From Acidimicrobiia bacterium (GTDB taxonomy: Bacteria; Actinomycetota; Acidimicrobiia; Acidimicrobiales; Bin134): a stretch of DNA of 64,000 nucleotides. Location of the stretch: the NCBI GenBank assembly GCA_022819825.1, contig JAJEGM010000013.1, positions 42,302 through 106,301 on the forward strand. The letters run 5' to 3'. Made by a program: the position numbers and the translations under genes. The stretch's first letter is position 1, and every line of letters starts with the position of its first letter. Below, piece by piece: positions 42,821 through 54,037 of the stretch. The notes beneath the pieces were generated by a model. That model searched no databases, had not been told where the DNA came from, and saw only the letters and a list, made by a program, of their open reading frames with translations.

Positions 42821-45800
42821 ACCGCGGTTGCTGCTGTGGGGCCGGGTTTGGCTGGCCTTGGGCGGCTGCTGGCTGCCGAGCCCGCGGTGATCGACGTGCT
42901 CGGAAGACGCGACGCCTCGTTGGCCGTGGCCGAGTCGGGCCAGGCTGCGGTGCTGGCCGCCATCGCCGAGTTGAACGGCCGCCGACCAGTGGTGGTGGCC
43001 ACGCCCACCACTTCCGACGCCGAGCGCTTGGCCGGCGACCTGTCGACGATGCTCAACGGCAGTGTCGCCCTGTTTCCGGCATGGGAGACCTTGCCGTTTG
43101 AGCGGATCAGCCCCGGAGTGGAGACAATGGGCCGGCGTTGTCAGGCCATCTGGCAGCTCCACCACCCTCAGCAGTGCCCGGCGGTTCTGGTGGCCCCGGT
43201 TCGGGCCCTGCTTCAGCGATTGGTGTTTGATTCCGACGATGCCGAGCCGGTGAGGGTGTCGTCGGGCGATCGGGTTGATTTGGGCCAGTTGGCCGCTGAC
43301 CTGGCCGCTCGGGGCTACCGGCGCGACGTGCAGGTGGAGCACCGGGGCGTGTTCGCGGTGCGGGGTTCCATCGTGGATGTGTTCCCGTCTACTGCCGACA
43401 GCCCGATCCGCATCGATCTGTGGGGCGACGAGGTGGATCGCCTTACCGAGTTCTCGGTGGCCGATCAGCGTTCCACCGAATCGCGGGAGCAAGTTGAGAT
43501 ATTTCCTGCTCGGGAGGTGCGGCCAGTGCCGCAGGTTCGGGCCGCGGCCGAGAGGCTGGTGGCCTCCCGCCCATGGGGTCGAGAGCAGTGGGAGCGCCTG
43601 TCTGAGGGCCAGTTCTTCGACGGGATGGAATCGTGGCTGCCGTGGCTGATTGACATCGACGAGATCATTACCGACCGTCTCGGCCCCGATGCCCTGATGG
43701 TGCTGCTGGAACCAGGGCGGCTCCGGGACCGGGCGGCTGACATAGGCGCCGAGGAGGCCGACCTGGCTGGTGCACTGGCCCAGACCTGGGGAGCGACCGG
43801 CGAAGAGTTCCCCCGCCTTCACGTGGACTACGACCGGTTGCTGACCGCCTGCTCGTCGCCAGTGTGGACCATGACCGCTGTACCGCCCGGGCCGAAGACC
43901 CCGGTGGTGGCGGTGGGAGGCTGGGCCTCGGCCATCGGTGATCCGTCGGCTCCGGTGGAGCAGGTGTCCCGGCTGCTGGGCGAGGGGTACCGAGTGCGGG
44001 TGGCGGCCGATGGTGAAGGGTCGGCCAATCGTTCCGCTGCCGTGCTGCGCGACCACGGGGTGGACCTCCCGGTTCGAATTGGCGAGGGTGAAGGATTCGG
44101 CGACGCTTCCGATCCGGGGGCTAGCGCTGGCGTCAGAGACGCTTCCGATTCGGGGGGCTGTGTGGTGGTTGCCCCCCTCCAACGGGGGTTTGTGCTGCCC
44201 GACTCCCGCCTGGCCGTGCTGGGCGAGGCCGACCTCACCGGCCGGCGCCGGGCCCACCGGCGCAGCCGCCCCCGACCGTCGTTGGCCCAGGAAATGGACG
44301 ATCTGGCCGCGGGCGACCATGTCGTCCACCGCCATCACGGTGTGGGCCGCTACGGCGGCATGGTGACTCGGACCATTGCCGGGGTCACCCGCGACTACTT
44401 GCTGGTGGAGTATCGGGGTGGCGACAAGCTGTACGTGCCCACCGATCAGGTGGACGCGGTTCGCCGCTACTCCGGGGGCGAGACTCCAACCCTCAGCAAG
44501 ATGGGGGGTGCCGACTGGCAGCGGACCAAGAGCGGGGTTCGCTCCGCGGTCAGCGAGATCGCCAAGGAGCTGGTGGTGCTGTACCAGCGCCGCGTCACCA
44601 CCCCCGGACGGGCGTTCTCCGCCGACACGCCGTGGCAGACCGAGATGGAGTCGGCCTTCGGATACCAGCTCACCCCCGACCAGCACAAGGCCATTACCGA
44701 TGTCAAGGGCGACATGGAGCAGCCTCTGCCCATGGACCGGCTGATCTGCGGCGATGTGGGGTTCGGCAAGACAGAGGTGGCCATTCGGGCGGTGTTCAAG
44801 GCCGTTCAAGACGGATCGCAGGCTGCCGTGCTGGTGCCCACCACCCTTTTGGCCCAACAGCACTATCAGACCTTCAGCGAGCGGTTCGCCGGCTATCCCA
44901 TCCGGGTGGAGGTGCTGAGCCGGTTCTTGTCGCCCGGTCAGGCCCGCAAGGTGGTGTCGGGGTTGACTGACGGCTCGGTGGACGTGGTGATCGGCACCCA
45001 CCGCCTGCTGTCCGACGACGTGTCGTTTCGGAACCTGGGCCTGTTGGTGGTTGACGAGGAGCAGCGCTTCGGGGTCACCCACAAGGAGGCCATCAAGTCG
45101 ATCAAGGCCGACGTCGACGTGATCACCCTTACCGCCACGCCCATCCCCCGCACCTTGGAGATGAGCCTGACCGGCATCCGCGACCTCACGTTGCTGCACA
45201 CGCCCCCCGCCGACCGCCAGCCCATCTTGACCTATGTGGGGGCCTACGACGAGCGCCCGGTGGCCGAGGCCATCCGCCGGGAACTGCTGCGCGACGGCCA
45301 AGTGTTCTTCGTGCACAACCGAGTGGCCAGCATCGACCACGTGGCCGCTGATCTGAGAGATCTGGTGCCCGAGGCCCGCATCGCGGTGGCCCACGGCCAG
45401 ATGGACGAGGGCACCCTGGAACAGGTGGTGATCGACTTCTGGGAACACGCCTACGACGTGCTGGTATGTACCACCATCATCGAGTCGGGCATCGACATGC
45501 CCACGGTAAACACCCTGGTGGTGGATCGGGCCGACCTGCTGGGTTTGGGGCAGCTCCACCAGCTTCGGGGCCGGGTGGGCCGGGCGGGGACTCGGGCCTA
45601 CGCCTACCTGTTCACCCCCGAGGGGCGGGTGCTCACCGAGGAGGCCTACGAGCGGCTCAAGACCATTGGCGAGGCCACCGAGTTGGGATCGGGGTTCAAA
45701 ATCGCCATGCGCGACCTGGAGATCAGGGGCGCGGGCAACATGCTGGGAACCGGCCAGTCGGGCCACATCGCCGCGGTGGGCTACGACCTGTACTGCCAAC

Positions 45801-46327
45801 TGGTCACCGAGGCGGTGGCCGAGCTGAAGGGCGAAACCCCGCCCGAGCCGGTGGAGATCAGCATCGACTTGCCGCAGGCCGCCAGCATTCCCGCCGACTA
45901 CATGCCCAAAGAGGAGCTGCGTCTGGAGGCGTACCGCCGGGTGGCCGCCTGCGTTACCCCCGACCAGGTGGACGACGTGGCTGCCGAGTGGGCCGATCGC
46001 TATGGGCCGATTCCGGAGGTGGCCCAAGTGCTGCTGGGGGCAGCCCGGCTGCGGTGCGAATGCCTGCGCACCGGCGTTAGGGAGGTGGCGGTGGCCAAGG
46101 GCCCCGGCTTCGGCGGTCCCAAGTGGCTGGCTCGGATCAGCCCGGTGAGGCTCCGGCCCAGCCGCCGGGTGCGCTTGGAGCGCCTCTACCCGCAAGCGGA
46201 CTACTTGGAGGCACCCGGGCTGCTGAAGCTCCCACTGGATTCAGCGGCTGCCGCGGTGGACACCCTCATCGCCACCCTGCGAGATCTGGTTCCCGACGAT
46301 GAGCCAGTCGAGGCAGCGGCATCGTGA
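42815..46327 (+). CDS. mfd: transcription-repair coupling factor
   Basis: 1170 residues from the ATG at 42815; a TTG at 42788 would add nine. It displaces stalled RNA polymerase and recruits UvrA. The N-terminal UvrB-like domains (VVVATPTTSDAERLAGDL, then the SPGVETMGRR block) and the RNAP-interaction domain (HHGVGRYGGM) are present. The helicase has GDVGFGKTEVAI (Walker A) and DEEQRFGV. The regulatory C-terminal domain also appears complete. Near residue 430 a 36-bp duplication adds a DASDPG/DASDSG acidic insert. It ends inside the first of three units that reach the next gene. Confidence 0.96.
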   Translation: MATAVAAVGPGLAGLGRLLAAEPAVIDVLGRRDASLAVAESGQAAVLAAIAELNGRRPVVVATPTTSDAERLAGDLSTMLNGSVALFPAWETLPFERISPGVETMGRRCQAIWQLHHPQQCPAVLVAPVRALLQRLVFDSDDAEPVRVSSGDRVDLGQLAADLAARGYRRDVQVEHRGVFAVRGSIVDVFPSTADSPIRIDLWGDEVDRLTEFSVADQRSTESREQVEIFPAREVRPVPQVRAAAERLVASRPWGREQWERLSEGQFFDGMESWLPWLIDIDEIITDRLGPDALMVLLEPGRLRDRAADIGAEEADLAGALAQTWGATGEEFPRLHVDYDRLLTACSSPVWTMTAVPPGPKTPVVAVGGWASAIGDPSAPVEQVSRLLGEGYRVRVAADGEGSANRSAAVLRDHGVDLPVRIGEGEGFGDASDPGASAGVRDASDSGGCVVVAPLQRGFVLPDSRLAVLGEADLTGRRRAHRRSRPRPSLAQEMDDLAAGDHVVHRHHGVGRYGGMVTRTIAGVTRDYLLVEYRGGDKLYVPTDQVDAVRRYSGGETPTLSKMGGADWQRTKSGVRSAVSEIAKELVVLYQRRVTTPGRAFSADTPWQTEMESAFGYQLTPDQHKAITDVKGDMEQPLPMDRLICGDVGFGKTEVAIRAVFKAVQDGSQAAVLVPTTLLAQQHYQTFSERFAGYPIRVEVLSRFLSPGQARKVVSGLTDGSVDVVIGTHRLLSDDVSFRNLGLLVVDEEQRFGVTHKEAIKSIKADVDVITLTATPIPRTLEMSLTGIRDLTLLHTPPADRQPILTYVGAYDERPVAEAIRRELLRDGQVFFVHNRVASIDHVAADLRDLVPEARIAVAHGQMDEGTLEQVVIDFWEHAYDVLVCTTIIESGIDMPTVNTLVVDRADLLGLGQLHQLRGRVGRAGTRAYAYLFTPEGRVLTEEAYERLKTIGEATELGSGFKIAMRDLEIRGAGNMLGTGQSGHIAAVGYDLYCQLVTEAVAELKGETPPEPVEISIDLPQAASIPADYMPKEELRLEAYRRVAACVTPDQVDDVAAEWADRYGPIPEVAQVLLGAARLRCECLRTGVREVAVAKGPGFGGPKWLARISPVRLRPSRRVRLERLYPQADYLEAPGLLKLPLDSAAAAVDTLIATLRDLVPDDEPVEAAAS
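44102..44156. repeat. 19-bp in-frame repeat inside mfd, period 36
   Basis: GACGCTTCCGATCCGGGGG at 44102 and GACGCTTCCGATTCGGGGG at 44138 differ by one base. The 36-bp period is twelve codons and gives a DASDxG repeat in a surface-like linker of Mfd. Confidence 0.85.
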
Positions 46328-46380
46328 GGATCGCCACGGACATCACGAGACAGGCGGCAACATCGTGATAGGCAGGGCAA
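46320..46380. repeat. three imperfect 20-21-bp units, mfd stop to mazG start
   Basis: Units start at 46320, 46341 and 46361, each beginning CATC(G/A)(T/C)GA, followed by CATG of the next gene at 46381. The first unit holds the mfd TGA. The second and third also share AGGC..GGCAACAT. The pattern matches that at the pth/mfd junction although the sequence is different. Confidence 0.65.
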
Positions 46381-46381
46381 C

Positions 46382-47704
46382 ATGGCCAAGGTGATCGTTG
46401 CCGGTCTCGGTCCGGCTGGACCCGAGCTCATCACCGGGGCGGTGCTGGGCGCCATCAGCCAGACCAGCCGCCGCTTCGTCCGCACCCGACGCCATCCCGC
46501 GGCCGCGGCGGTGGAACCGGCCGAGTCGTTCGACGACCTCTACGACCGGGCTTCGTCGTTCGAGGAGGTGTATCGGGCCATTGTGGATCGGCTGGCCGCG
46601 GAGGCCGATCACGGCCACCAAGACGTGCTCTATGCCGTGCCCGGCTCCCCGCTGGTGGCCGAGCGCACGGTGGAGCTGTTGCGGGCTGAGTCCGGTGTGG
46701 AGTTGGAGGTGCTGGCCGGCCTGTCGTTCGCCGACCTGGCGTGGGACCGGCTTGGTGTTGACCCGCTATCCGCTGGGGTGCGGCTGGTAGACGGTCGCCG
46801 CTTCGCGGTGGACGCCGCCGGGGAGCGGGGGCCGCTGCTCGTGGCCCAGTGCGACGCCACCCATGTGCTGAGCGAAGTCAAGCTGGCAGCCTTGGACACC
46901 CTCGACCGCTCGGCCGCCGCCGGGGCCCACCCGCCGGTGGTGGTGTTGCAGCGCCTGGGTTTGCCCGACGAACAGGTCTTCGAGGTGGCCTGGGCCGATT
47001 TGGACCATGAGGTGGACCCCGATCATCTCACGTCGCTCTATGTGCCCGAGCTCGGCGCGCCAATCGCCGGAGAAGTGGCCCGGTTTGCCGATCTGGCCAT
47101 TGAACTGCGCCGCCGCTGTCCCTGGGACCAGGAGCAGACCCACCAGTCGCTGCGGGGCCATTTGCTGGAGGAGACCTACGAGGTGTTGGAAGCGCTGGAC
47201 GGAGTAGACCCCGACACATTGTCGGGCTACGAGGAACTGGAGGAGGAGCTGGGCGATCTGCTTTACCAGATCGTGTTCCACTCGGTGCTGGCTGCCGAGG
47301 CCGGCCAGTTCACCTTGGCCGACGTGGCCCGGGGGATCCACGACAAGCTCAAGTTCCGCCATCCCCATGTGTTTGGCACCCCCGATTCCGATCTGGTTGA
47401 GGTGGAGGATTCCGATGAGGTGCTGGCGAACTGGGAGGCCATCAAGCGGGATCAAAAGGGGCGGTCATCGGTGATGGACGGCATCCCGCCGGGGTTGCCC
47501 GCGCTGCTGTTTGCCGACAAGGTGATCCACAAGGCCCGCTCGGTGGGAGTGGTGCCGGATGTGGACACCGCCACGGTGGCGGGCCGCCTCTACGACGCCG
47601 TTCTGGCCGCTCAAACCGCGGGTTTGGATGCCGAATCTGAGCTCCGAACCTTCGCCAATGCCGTTGGAGAGCAAATTCGCGCCCGTGAAATTTCTTCTTT
47701 GTAA
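46382..47704 (+). CDS. mazG: YabN-type fusion: tetrapyrrole-methylase-like plus MazG
   Basis: 440 residues. The N-terminal part (about 1-210; VIVAGLGPAGPELITGAV and LYAVPGSPLVAERT) has the SAM-dependent tetrapyrrole methylase fold. The C-terminal part (about 230-440) is a MazG nucleotide pyrophosphohydrolase, with CPWDQEQTHQSL and the metal-binding EETYEVLEAL and EEELGDLLYQ helices. The latter hydrolyses NTPs to NMP and pyrophosphate. In B. subtilis YabN is the matching fusion, next to mfd, as here. The methylase half probably lacks methylation activity, which is an inference. Confidence 0.92.
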   Translation: MAKVIVAGLGPAGPELITGAVLGAISQTSRRFVRTRRHPAAAAVEPAESFDDLYDRASSFEEVYRAIVDRLAAEADHGHQDVLYAVPGSPLVAERTVELLRAESGVELEVLAGLSFADLAWDRLGVDPLSAGVRLVDGRRFAVDAAGERGPLLVAQCDATHVLSEVKLAALDTLDRSAAAGAHPPVVVLQRLGLPDEQVFEVAWADLDHEVDPDHLTSLYVPELGAPIAGEVARFADLAIELRRRCPWDQEQTHQSLRGHLLEETYEVLEALDGVDPDTLSGYEELEEELGDLLYQIVFHSVLAAEAGQFTLADVARGIHDKLKFRHPHVFGTPDSDLVEVEDSDEVLANWEAIKRDQKGRSSVMDGIPPGLPALLFADKVIHKARSVGVVPDVDTATVAGRLYDAVLAAQTAGLDAESELRTFANAVGEQIRAREISSL

Positions 47705-47796
47705 TTTGCGGCAATCCCTAGTCAAACCGGGCTTTATCGTCTATTTTTGTAACTCCAGCCACATCAATAACACGCGATGGGCGAGGGAATCCCTGA

Positions 47797-49430
<1,634 letters not shown>

Positions 49431-49439
<9 letters not shown>

Positions 49440-49475
49440 CCGGCCCTGGCCTTAGCCGATAGCGGGCCTGAGTAG
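49431..49475. repeat. 22-23-bp imperfect tandem repeat after the ftsB/divIC-like gene
   Basis: AGCCGATAACCGGCCCTG at 49431 and AGCCGATAGCGGGCCTG at 49454 (period 23), with a third weaker copy (ACAGCGGGATAG, about 49476). The first includes the last codons and TAA of the gene. Intergenic, 30 bp ahead of the next start. Confidence 0.65.
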
Positions 49476-49496
49476 ACAGCGGGATAGCTTCAGAGC

Positions 49497-50306
49497 ATGA
49501 CCAGTTCTGACAACTCCCCGGTTCCGCACTATCCCGATCTGCTGCGCCTTGACGGCAAGGGCTTCGTGGTGGTCGGCGCGGGGCAGGGCATGGGCCGCCA
49601 AACCAGCCATGCGCTGGTGCAGTGCGGTGCCCGCGTGGTTTGCGTGGATATCGACGCCGACCGGGCCGCGGGCATCGCCGAGGAGGTGGGCGGCACACCG
49701 TGGTCGGGCGACGCCACCGCGCGGGCCGACGTGGAGCGACTGCTAGAAGACTCGGTGGCCGCGTTGGGCCAGGTATACGGGCTGGTGGACATCATCGGCA
49801 TGGCCGAGTGGGGCTTCATCGTGGACATGGACGACGGGGTGTGGGACCGCCAGATGGCCATCAACCTGCGCCACGCCTATCTGCTGGGCCAGGTGTTCGG
49901 CAGCCACATGGTGGCCAATGGGGAGGGATCGATGGTGTTCATCGCCTCGGCCTCGGGGATGGACGGCGCCCCCAACCACGCCGCCTACGGGGCGGCCAAG
50001 GCCGGGCTCATGGCCTGGGTGAAGTCGATGGCGGTAGAGATGGGCCCCCACGGGGTTCGGGCCAATGCGGTGGCCCCGGGGGCCATCGCCACCCCCCGGA
50101 TCATGGACATGCTGAGCGATGCCCAGCGCGCTCACTCCAGCGGCAACGCGCCGATCGGCCGCATGGGCCTGCCCGCCGACATCGCCGGGGCGGCCCTGTT
50201 CCTGTCGTCGCCGCTGGCCAGCTACGTGAGCGGCCGCACTCTGCTAGTGGACGGCGGTGTTGGTGCCAAGTTCCCCTACTCCTCTCTCAGTGTTCTGGAT
50301 GATTGA
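49497..50306 (+). CDS. SDR-family oxidoreductase
   Basis: 269 residues. NAD(P) motif VGAGQGMGRQ is a variant of TGxxxGxG, the acidic DIDADR after strand 2 suggests NAD, and the catalytic parts are SASGM and YGAAK. C-terminal SGRTLLVDGG is typical. It resembles the broad catabolic SDRs. Ten bases separate it from the J-domain gene. Confidence 0.86.
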   Translation: MTSSDNSPVPHYPDLLRLDGKGFVVVGAGQGMGRQTSHALVQCGARVVCVDIDADRAAGIAEEVGGTPWSGDATARADVERLLEDSVAALGQVYGLVDIIGMAEWGFIVDMDDGVWDRQMAINLRHAYLLGQVFGSHMVANGEGSMVFIASASGMDGAPNHAAYGAAKAGLMAWVKSMAVEMGPHGVRANAVAPGAIATPRIMDMLSDAQRAHSSGNAPIGRMGLPADIAGAALFLSSPLASYVSGRTLLVDGGVGAKFPYSSLSVLDD

Positions 50307-50316
50307 CTGAGGGGTC

Positions 50317-50973
50317 ATGCCGGAGCGGTCGCACTACGACGTTCTGGGCGTGTCTCCCGGCGCCAAGCCCGATGCCATCCGACGGGCCTACTTGCGCCAG
50401 GCCCGCCGGTGGCACCCCGACCGCCCGACGGGCGATGCCGAGCAGATGCGGGCCGTCAACGAGGCCTGGGAAGTCTTGGGCGACATTCGATCCCGCGCTG
50501 CCTACGACCGGAGTCTGGCCCGTGGAGTGCCCCGTTCGCCCAGCACGTCCCAACCGGCGGGCTCGCGTCCGCCGCCCAACGCCCCCCGTTCCGCGGCCAG
50601 CCCTCGATCTTCTGAGTCCCCTCCAAGTCCGCCCCTCGAGATTGTCGGCATCCGCTGGCGATGGCTCAGCCTGGCGGCGGTCGTCTTGGCCGCGGTGGCG
50701 GTTGTGGTGATCTTCTTGGCCACATCGGCCATCGACGACTCCGACCCCGCTGCCCCCATCACGGCGTTGGCCCCGGTCTCTGAGTCCCGCCCCGAGTCCG
50801 GTGACTGCTTTCGCATCGGCACCACCACCCTCATCACCGTGCCCTGCGACCGCCCCCACGACGGCAAGCTCGTGGAGTGGGTTCCATTGGGCGCTCCCTG
50901 TCCCCCCGACACCGACCTTCACTGGGTGCGCTCGGCTCAAGAGGCCGTCTGCTACCTGACCCCGTCTGGCTAG
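50317..50973 (+). CDS. membrane-anchored J-domain protein
   Basis: 218 residues. J domain at 1-65 with HPDRP as the HPD motif. Ser/Pro-rich linker (about 70-107) is followed by a membrane helix (about 115-137). The C-terminal domain (about 140-218) has a CFRIGTTTLITVPCDRPHDGKLVEW pattern close to the septum-formation-type domain seen in actinobacteria. DnaK partner and target are unknown. The stop overlaps that of the convergent MFS gene in the palindrome CTAG. Confidence 0.8.
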   Translation: MPERSHYDVLGVSPGAKPDAIRRAYLRQARRWHPDRPTGDAEQMRAVNEAWEVLGDIRSRAAYDRSLARGVPRSPSTSQPAGSRPPPNAPRSAASPRSSESPPSPPLEIVGIRWRWLSLAAVVLAAVAVVVIFLATSAIDDSDPAAPITALAPVSESRPESGDCFRIGTTTLITVPCDRPHDGKLVEWVPLGAPCPPDTDLHWVRSAQEAVCYLTPSG

Positions 50974-52157
50974 CTACCCGGCGCGTTGCTGCGAAGGCGC
51001 GAGATCACCGCGGACATAGCCAGGAATCCGATGGCGCTGGGGAGGGTGACGATGGCGATGGCACTGCCCACCGAGAGTCGGGTGGCGGCCAGCGTGCCGA
51101 CCAACAGGGGGACGGTGAGGTTGGCGGTGCGGAGGCCGCCGGTGAGCGCACCGAGGCCGACGCCCGGCCGTCCTGGGTGTTGGGCTGCGGTGTCGTAGAG
51201 GATCGGACTCAGATTGGCCACCCCCAGGCCGGCAATGGTGTATCCGACGAGGGTGAGGTTCTGGCCGGGAGAAAGGGTGGCGGCAGCCAGCCCGACGCCG
51301 GTCAAGACGATCGACATGCTGAGGAGCCGGGTTGCCCCCAGCCGGGCGGCGATGAAGTCGCCGGAGAAGCGGCCCCCGGTCATTCCCGCGGCCACGGCCA
51401 CATAGCCCAGGGCGGCCACGCCGGTGGTGGCCGCGAAGTCGTCGGTGAGCCGGAACGCAGCCCAGTCGATGGCGGTGGACTCAAGGGCAATGGAGAAGAA
51501 TCCGACCAGCAGGAACGCCGCCAGCACCGGCGAGACCCGCCGCTTTGCTGCGCTGCCCCCATCCATAGGGCCCGAAGCGTCGCTGGCGGGGTGCTCGTCG
51601 ACTCGCAGCAGGCCCCGGCTGGCGAAACCGAGCGCTATGAGCAGGATCGCCGCGGCGCATACCAAGTGGGTGGAGATTGAGATGCCCGCTGCGGCGATTC
51701 GTGAGGAGGAAACGCCTCCGATCACGGTCCCGAGGCTCCAAAGGCCGTGCAGGCGGGTCATGACCGGCGTGTGCCGCCGAGCGCTCAGCCACGACCCCTG
51801 CATGTTCATGGCCACGTCCATAAGCACGTCGAAGGTTTGCAGGGCGATCAAGCCGACCAGCAGGACCAGCGGGGAGCCGGCGATGCCGATGACCGGTAGC
51901 GACAGGGCGGTGAGCGCGCCGGCGGCCAGCATCACCCGCCGGGTTCCGAAGCGGCTGACGGCCGGGCCGACCACCGCGCTTCCCACCAGGCCGCTGATGC
52001 CGGCAATTGACAGGAGCAGGCCGACTTCGGCCACGCTGATGTCCACTCGGTCTCGTATTTCGGGAAGCCGGGGGATGAACGAGGCAAATATTGCGCCGTT
52101 TACGAAGAACTGGACGGCGACCGCTCCCAGCGCCCGTTGGTCCGATGGGGTGAACAT
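50970..52157 (-). CDS. MFS transporter
   Basis: 395 residues with twelve probable membrane helices. An Arg-rich loop RLPEIRDRVDIS near 29 and GPAVSRFGTRRVML near 66 (the loop 2-3 motif) fit the major facilitator superfamily, resembling the YfnC/fucose-permease-like MFS_1 group. Probably a proton-linked efflux or uptake carrier; substrate unknown. Confidence 0.85.
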   Translation of the reverse strand: MFTPSDQRALGAVAVQFFVNGAIFASFIPRLPEIRDRVDISVAEVGLLLSIAGISGLVGSAVVGPAVSRFGTRRVMLAAGALTALSLPVIGIAGSPLVLLVGLIALQTFDVLMDVAMNMQGSWLSARRHTPVMTRLHGLWSLGTVIGGVSSSRIAAAGISISTHLVCAAAILLIALGFASRGLLRVDEHPASDASGPMDGGSAAKRRVSPVLAAFLLVGFFSIALESTAIDWAAFRLTDDFAATTGVAALGYVAVAAGMTGGRFSGDFIAARLGATRLLSMSIVLTGVGLAAATLSPGQNLTLVGYTIAGLGVANLSPILYDTAAQHPGRPGVGLGALTGGLRTANLTVPLLVGTLAATRLSVGSAIAIVTLPSAIGFLAMSAVISRLRSNAPGS

Positions 52158-52286
52158 AGCGAACGGGCAATAGTAGGTCTTGGCCCGTCCAGTGGGTGCG
52201 GCTCGCCGTCTGCTACCACCTGTCGTCCGGTTGCCCTACTCTTGGCGGACCAACTGGCATTCAGTAGCGATTGAGGAGAGCCGGAC

Positions 52287-53501
52287 ATGCGGCATGGGTA
52301 CAAGGTCTTTGACGCCGACGGGCACGTGGTGGAGCCCAAGAACCTGTGGGAGCGGTTCTTGGACCAGAAGTTCCAGCACCGGGTGGGCTGGAAGGAAGTC
52401 CCCGGCCGAGAGGCGTTCCGCCCGGCCACCGTGGACGGCCGCTATACCCAGAGTCGGGTCACCATCTACGGCGACTTCATGGAAGCGGTGAACTGGACCT
52501 ACGACGTAATGCGGGAAAAATACGGCCAGGCTGTGGTGGACAACGGCTTCCCCGGCGACGCCGTGGCCCAGGCCATGCCGCTGGACGGCATGGACTTCAT
52601 GGTGATCTACGGCCCCGGGTACGACCTGTGGTCCGACGGCATGGACCCCGAACTCCAGGCCGCCATGTGCCGGGCCTACAACCGCTGGGGCCAGGAGATG
52701 CGGGAGATGTCTGGCGGGCGGGTCATCGCCTCGGGGCCGGTGGTGATGAACGACGTCCATCGGGCGGTGGAGGAGATCCAGTACGCCTACGACCATCTGG
52801 GCACCCGGTGCTTCTTCGCCCGGCCCAACATGTTCAACCGCCGGATGCTGGGCGATCCCTACTACGACCCCATGTACGAGCTCCTCCAAGACCTGGACTG
52901 CGCGTTCGCCACCCACGACTTCATGGGCCACAACGGTTCGTCAGCCGGCGCTGACCGGTTCGAGACGTTCACCGAGTGGCACACGGTCTGCCACCCCCAC
53001 GAGGCCCAGATGGCCATGCTGTCGATGATCTGCAACGGGGTCTTCGAACGGTTCCCCCGGTTGCGGGTGGCCTACATGGAGGCCAACTGCGCGTGGCTGC
53101 CGTGGTGGCTGTGGCGTATGGAGGAGCACATCGAGCTCTCGGGCGACTACGAGAAGCCGGGGCTCACCAAGTCGCCCCAGGAGTATTTCCAGGACAACTG
53201 CTTCATCTCGGTGGAGCCCGACGAGTACCTCGTGTACCACGTGATCGAGGAGCTGGGCGACGACAAGATCGTGTGGGAGAGCGACTACCCCCACCCCGAC
53301 TCCAAGTACCCGGAGGCGGTGCAGTCGTTCTTGGACCTGCCCAAGATCTCAGACGACTCCAAGCGCAAGATCCTGTGGGACAACTCCATCGACCTGTACC
53401 GGTTCCCCGAGGGCTATCTGCCCGACGAGTTCATCGAGGCCACCACCTACGAGTACGACCCCTCGACCTATGTGCCCAAGGTGCCTGCGGGAGTGGGCTG
53501 A
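52287..53501 (+). CDS. amidohydrolase-2 family protein
   Basis: 404 residues with the TIM-barrel pattern of the ACMSD-like decarboxylase/hydrolase group. FDADGHVVEP near 9 (the DxH metal motif, first His replaced by Asp), FATHDFMGHNGSSAG near 215, YMEANCAWLPWWLWR near 268 and SDYPHPDSKYP near 334 (the Asp and second His). GGAGAGCC precedes the ATG. Tail followed at 3 bp by a cupin, so the two are likely co-translated. Probably acts on an aromatic acid. Confidence 0.85.
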   Translation: MRHGYKVFDADGHVVEPKNLWERFLDQKFQHRVGWKEVPGREAFRPATVDGRYTQSRVTIYGDFMEAVNWTYDVMREKYGQAVVDNGFPGDAVAQAMPLDGMDFMVIYGPGYDLWSDGMDPELQAAMCRAYNRWGQEMREMSGGRVIASGPVVMNDVHRAVEEIQYAYDHLGTRCFFARPNMFNRRMLGDPYYDPMYELLQDLDCAFATHDFMGHNGSSAGADRFETFTEWHTVCHPHEAQMAMLSMICNGVFERFPRLRVAYMEANCAWLPWWLWRMEEHIELSGDYEKPGLTKSPQEYFQDNCFISVEPDEYLVYHVIEELGDDKIVWESDYPHPDSKYPEAVQSFLDLPKISDDSKRKILWDNSIDLYRFPEGYLPDEFIEATTYEYDPSTYVPKVPAGVG

Positions 53502-53504
53502 GCA

Positions 53505-53999
53505 ATGGCATCGCCCCATGAGGTTCCCGGCGTGGAGCCCATCTTCCGGCACCTCGACGACGAGGATCTGAAGACCCAGCAGGTCCGCACCCAAATGCAC
53601 CCCGACGGGCAGAAGTCGGTGTGGGAGAAGTGGTTCACCTTCGGCAGCCACGGCAAGCAGTACCTGTCGATGTGGGCCCGCTGGGATCCGGGGATGATCG
53701 TGCATCGCCACGGCCACCACTCCCCCCAGGTGATGTACGTGCTGAGCGGCGATCTCATGTGCGGCGACGTCCACTGCCCCGCCGGCACCCACATCGAGCT
53801 CCCCCACGGTGCCGCCTTGGGCCCCCTCATCGCCGGCCCCGACGGCGTAGAGCTCTTCGAGGTGATGATGGGCGACGCCGCCTCCTGGGCCGCCGACCCC
53901 GAGGGCTTCGAAGCCCTCCTAGCCAGCAGAGACATCACCAAACTCCCCGACCCCCCCATAGACCTCCCCGAAGACTTCGAAGACCGCCGCCACCAGTAG
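53505..53999 (+). CDS. cupin-domain protein
   Basis: 164 residues; a single cupin with the metal motif HRHGHHSPQVMYVLSGD near 67 and HIELPHGAALGP near 101. Usually a metal-dependent dioxygenase, isomerase or binding protein. Its place directly after the amidohydrolase suggests they act in the same pathway. Substrate unknown. Confidence 0.85.
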   Translation: MASPHEVPGVEPIFRHLDDEDLKTQQVRTQMHPDGQKSVWEKWFTFGSHGKQYLSMWARWDPGMIVHRHGHHSPQVMYVLSGDLMCGDVHCPAGTHIELPHGAALGPLIAGPDGVELFEVMMGDAASWAADPEGFEALLASRDITKLPDPPIDLPEDFEDRRHQ

Positions 54000-54037
54000 G
54001 CCGCGGCCAGCGGGGTTTGGCCCGAGGAGGGTTCGGG

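Noticed and set aside
42686..46195. Long open frame antisense to mfd (1169 residues)
   Set aside because: Runs opposite a well-supported mfd, is rich in His, Gly and Leu without domains, and no ribosome-binding site suits it.
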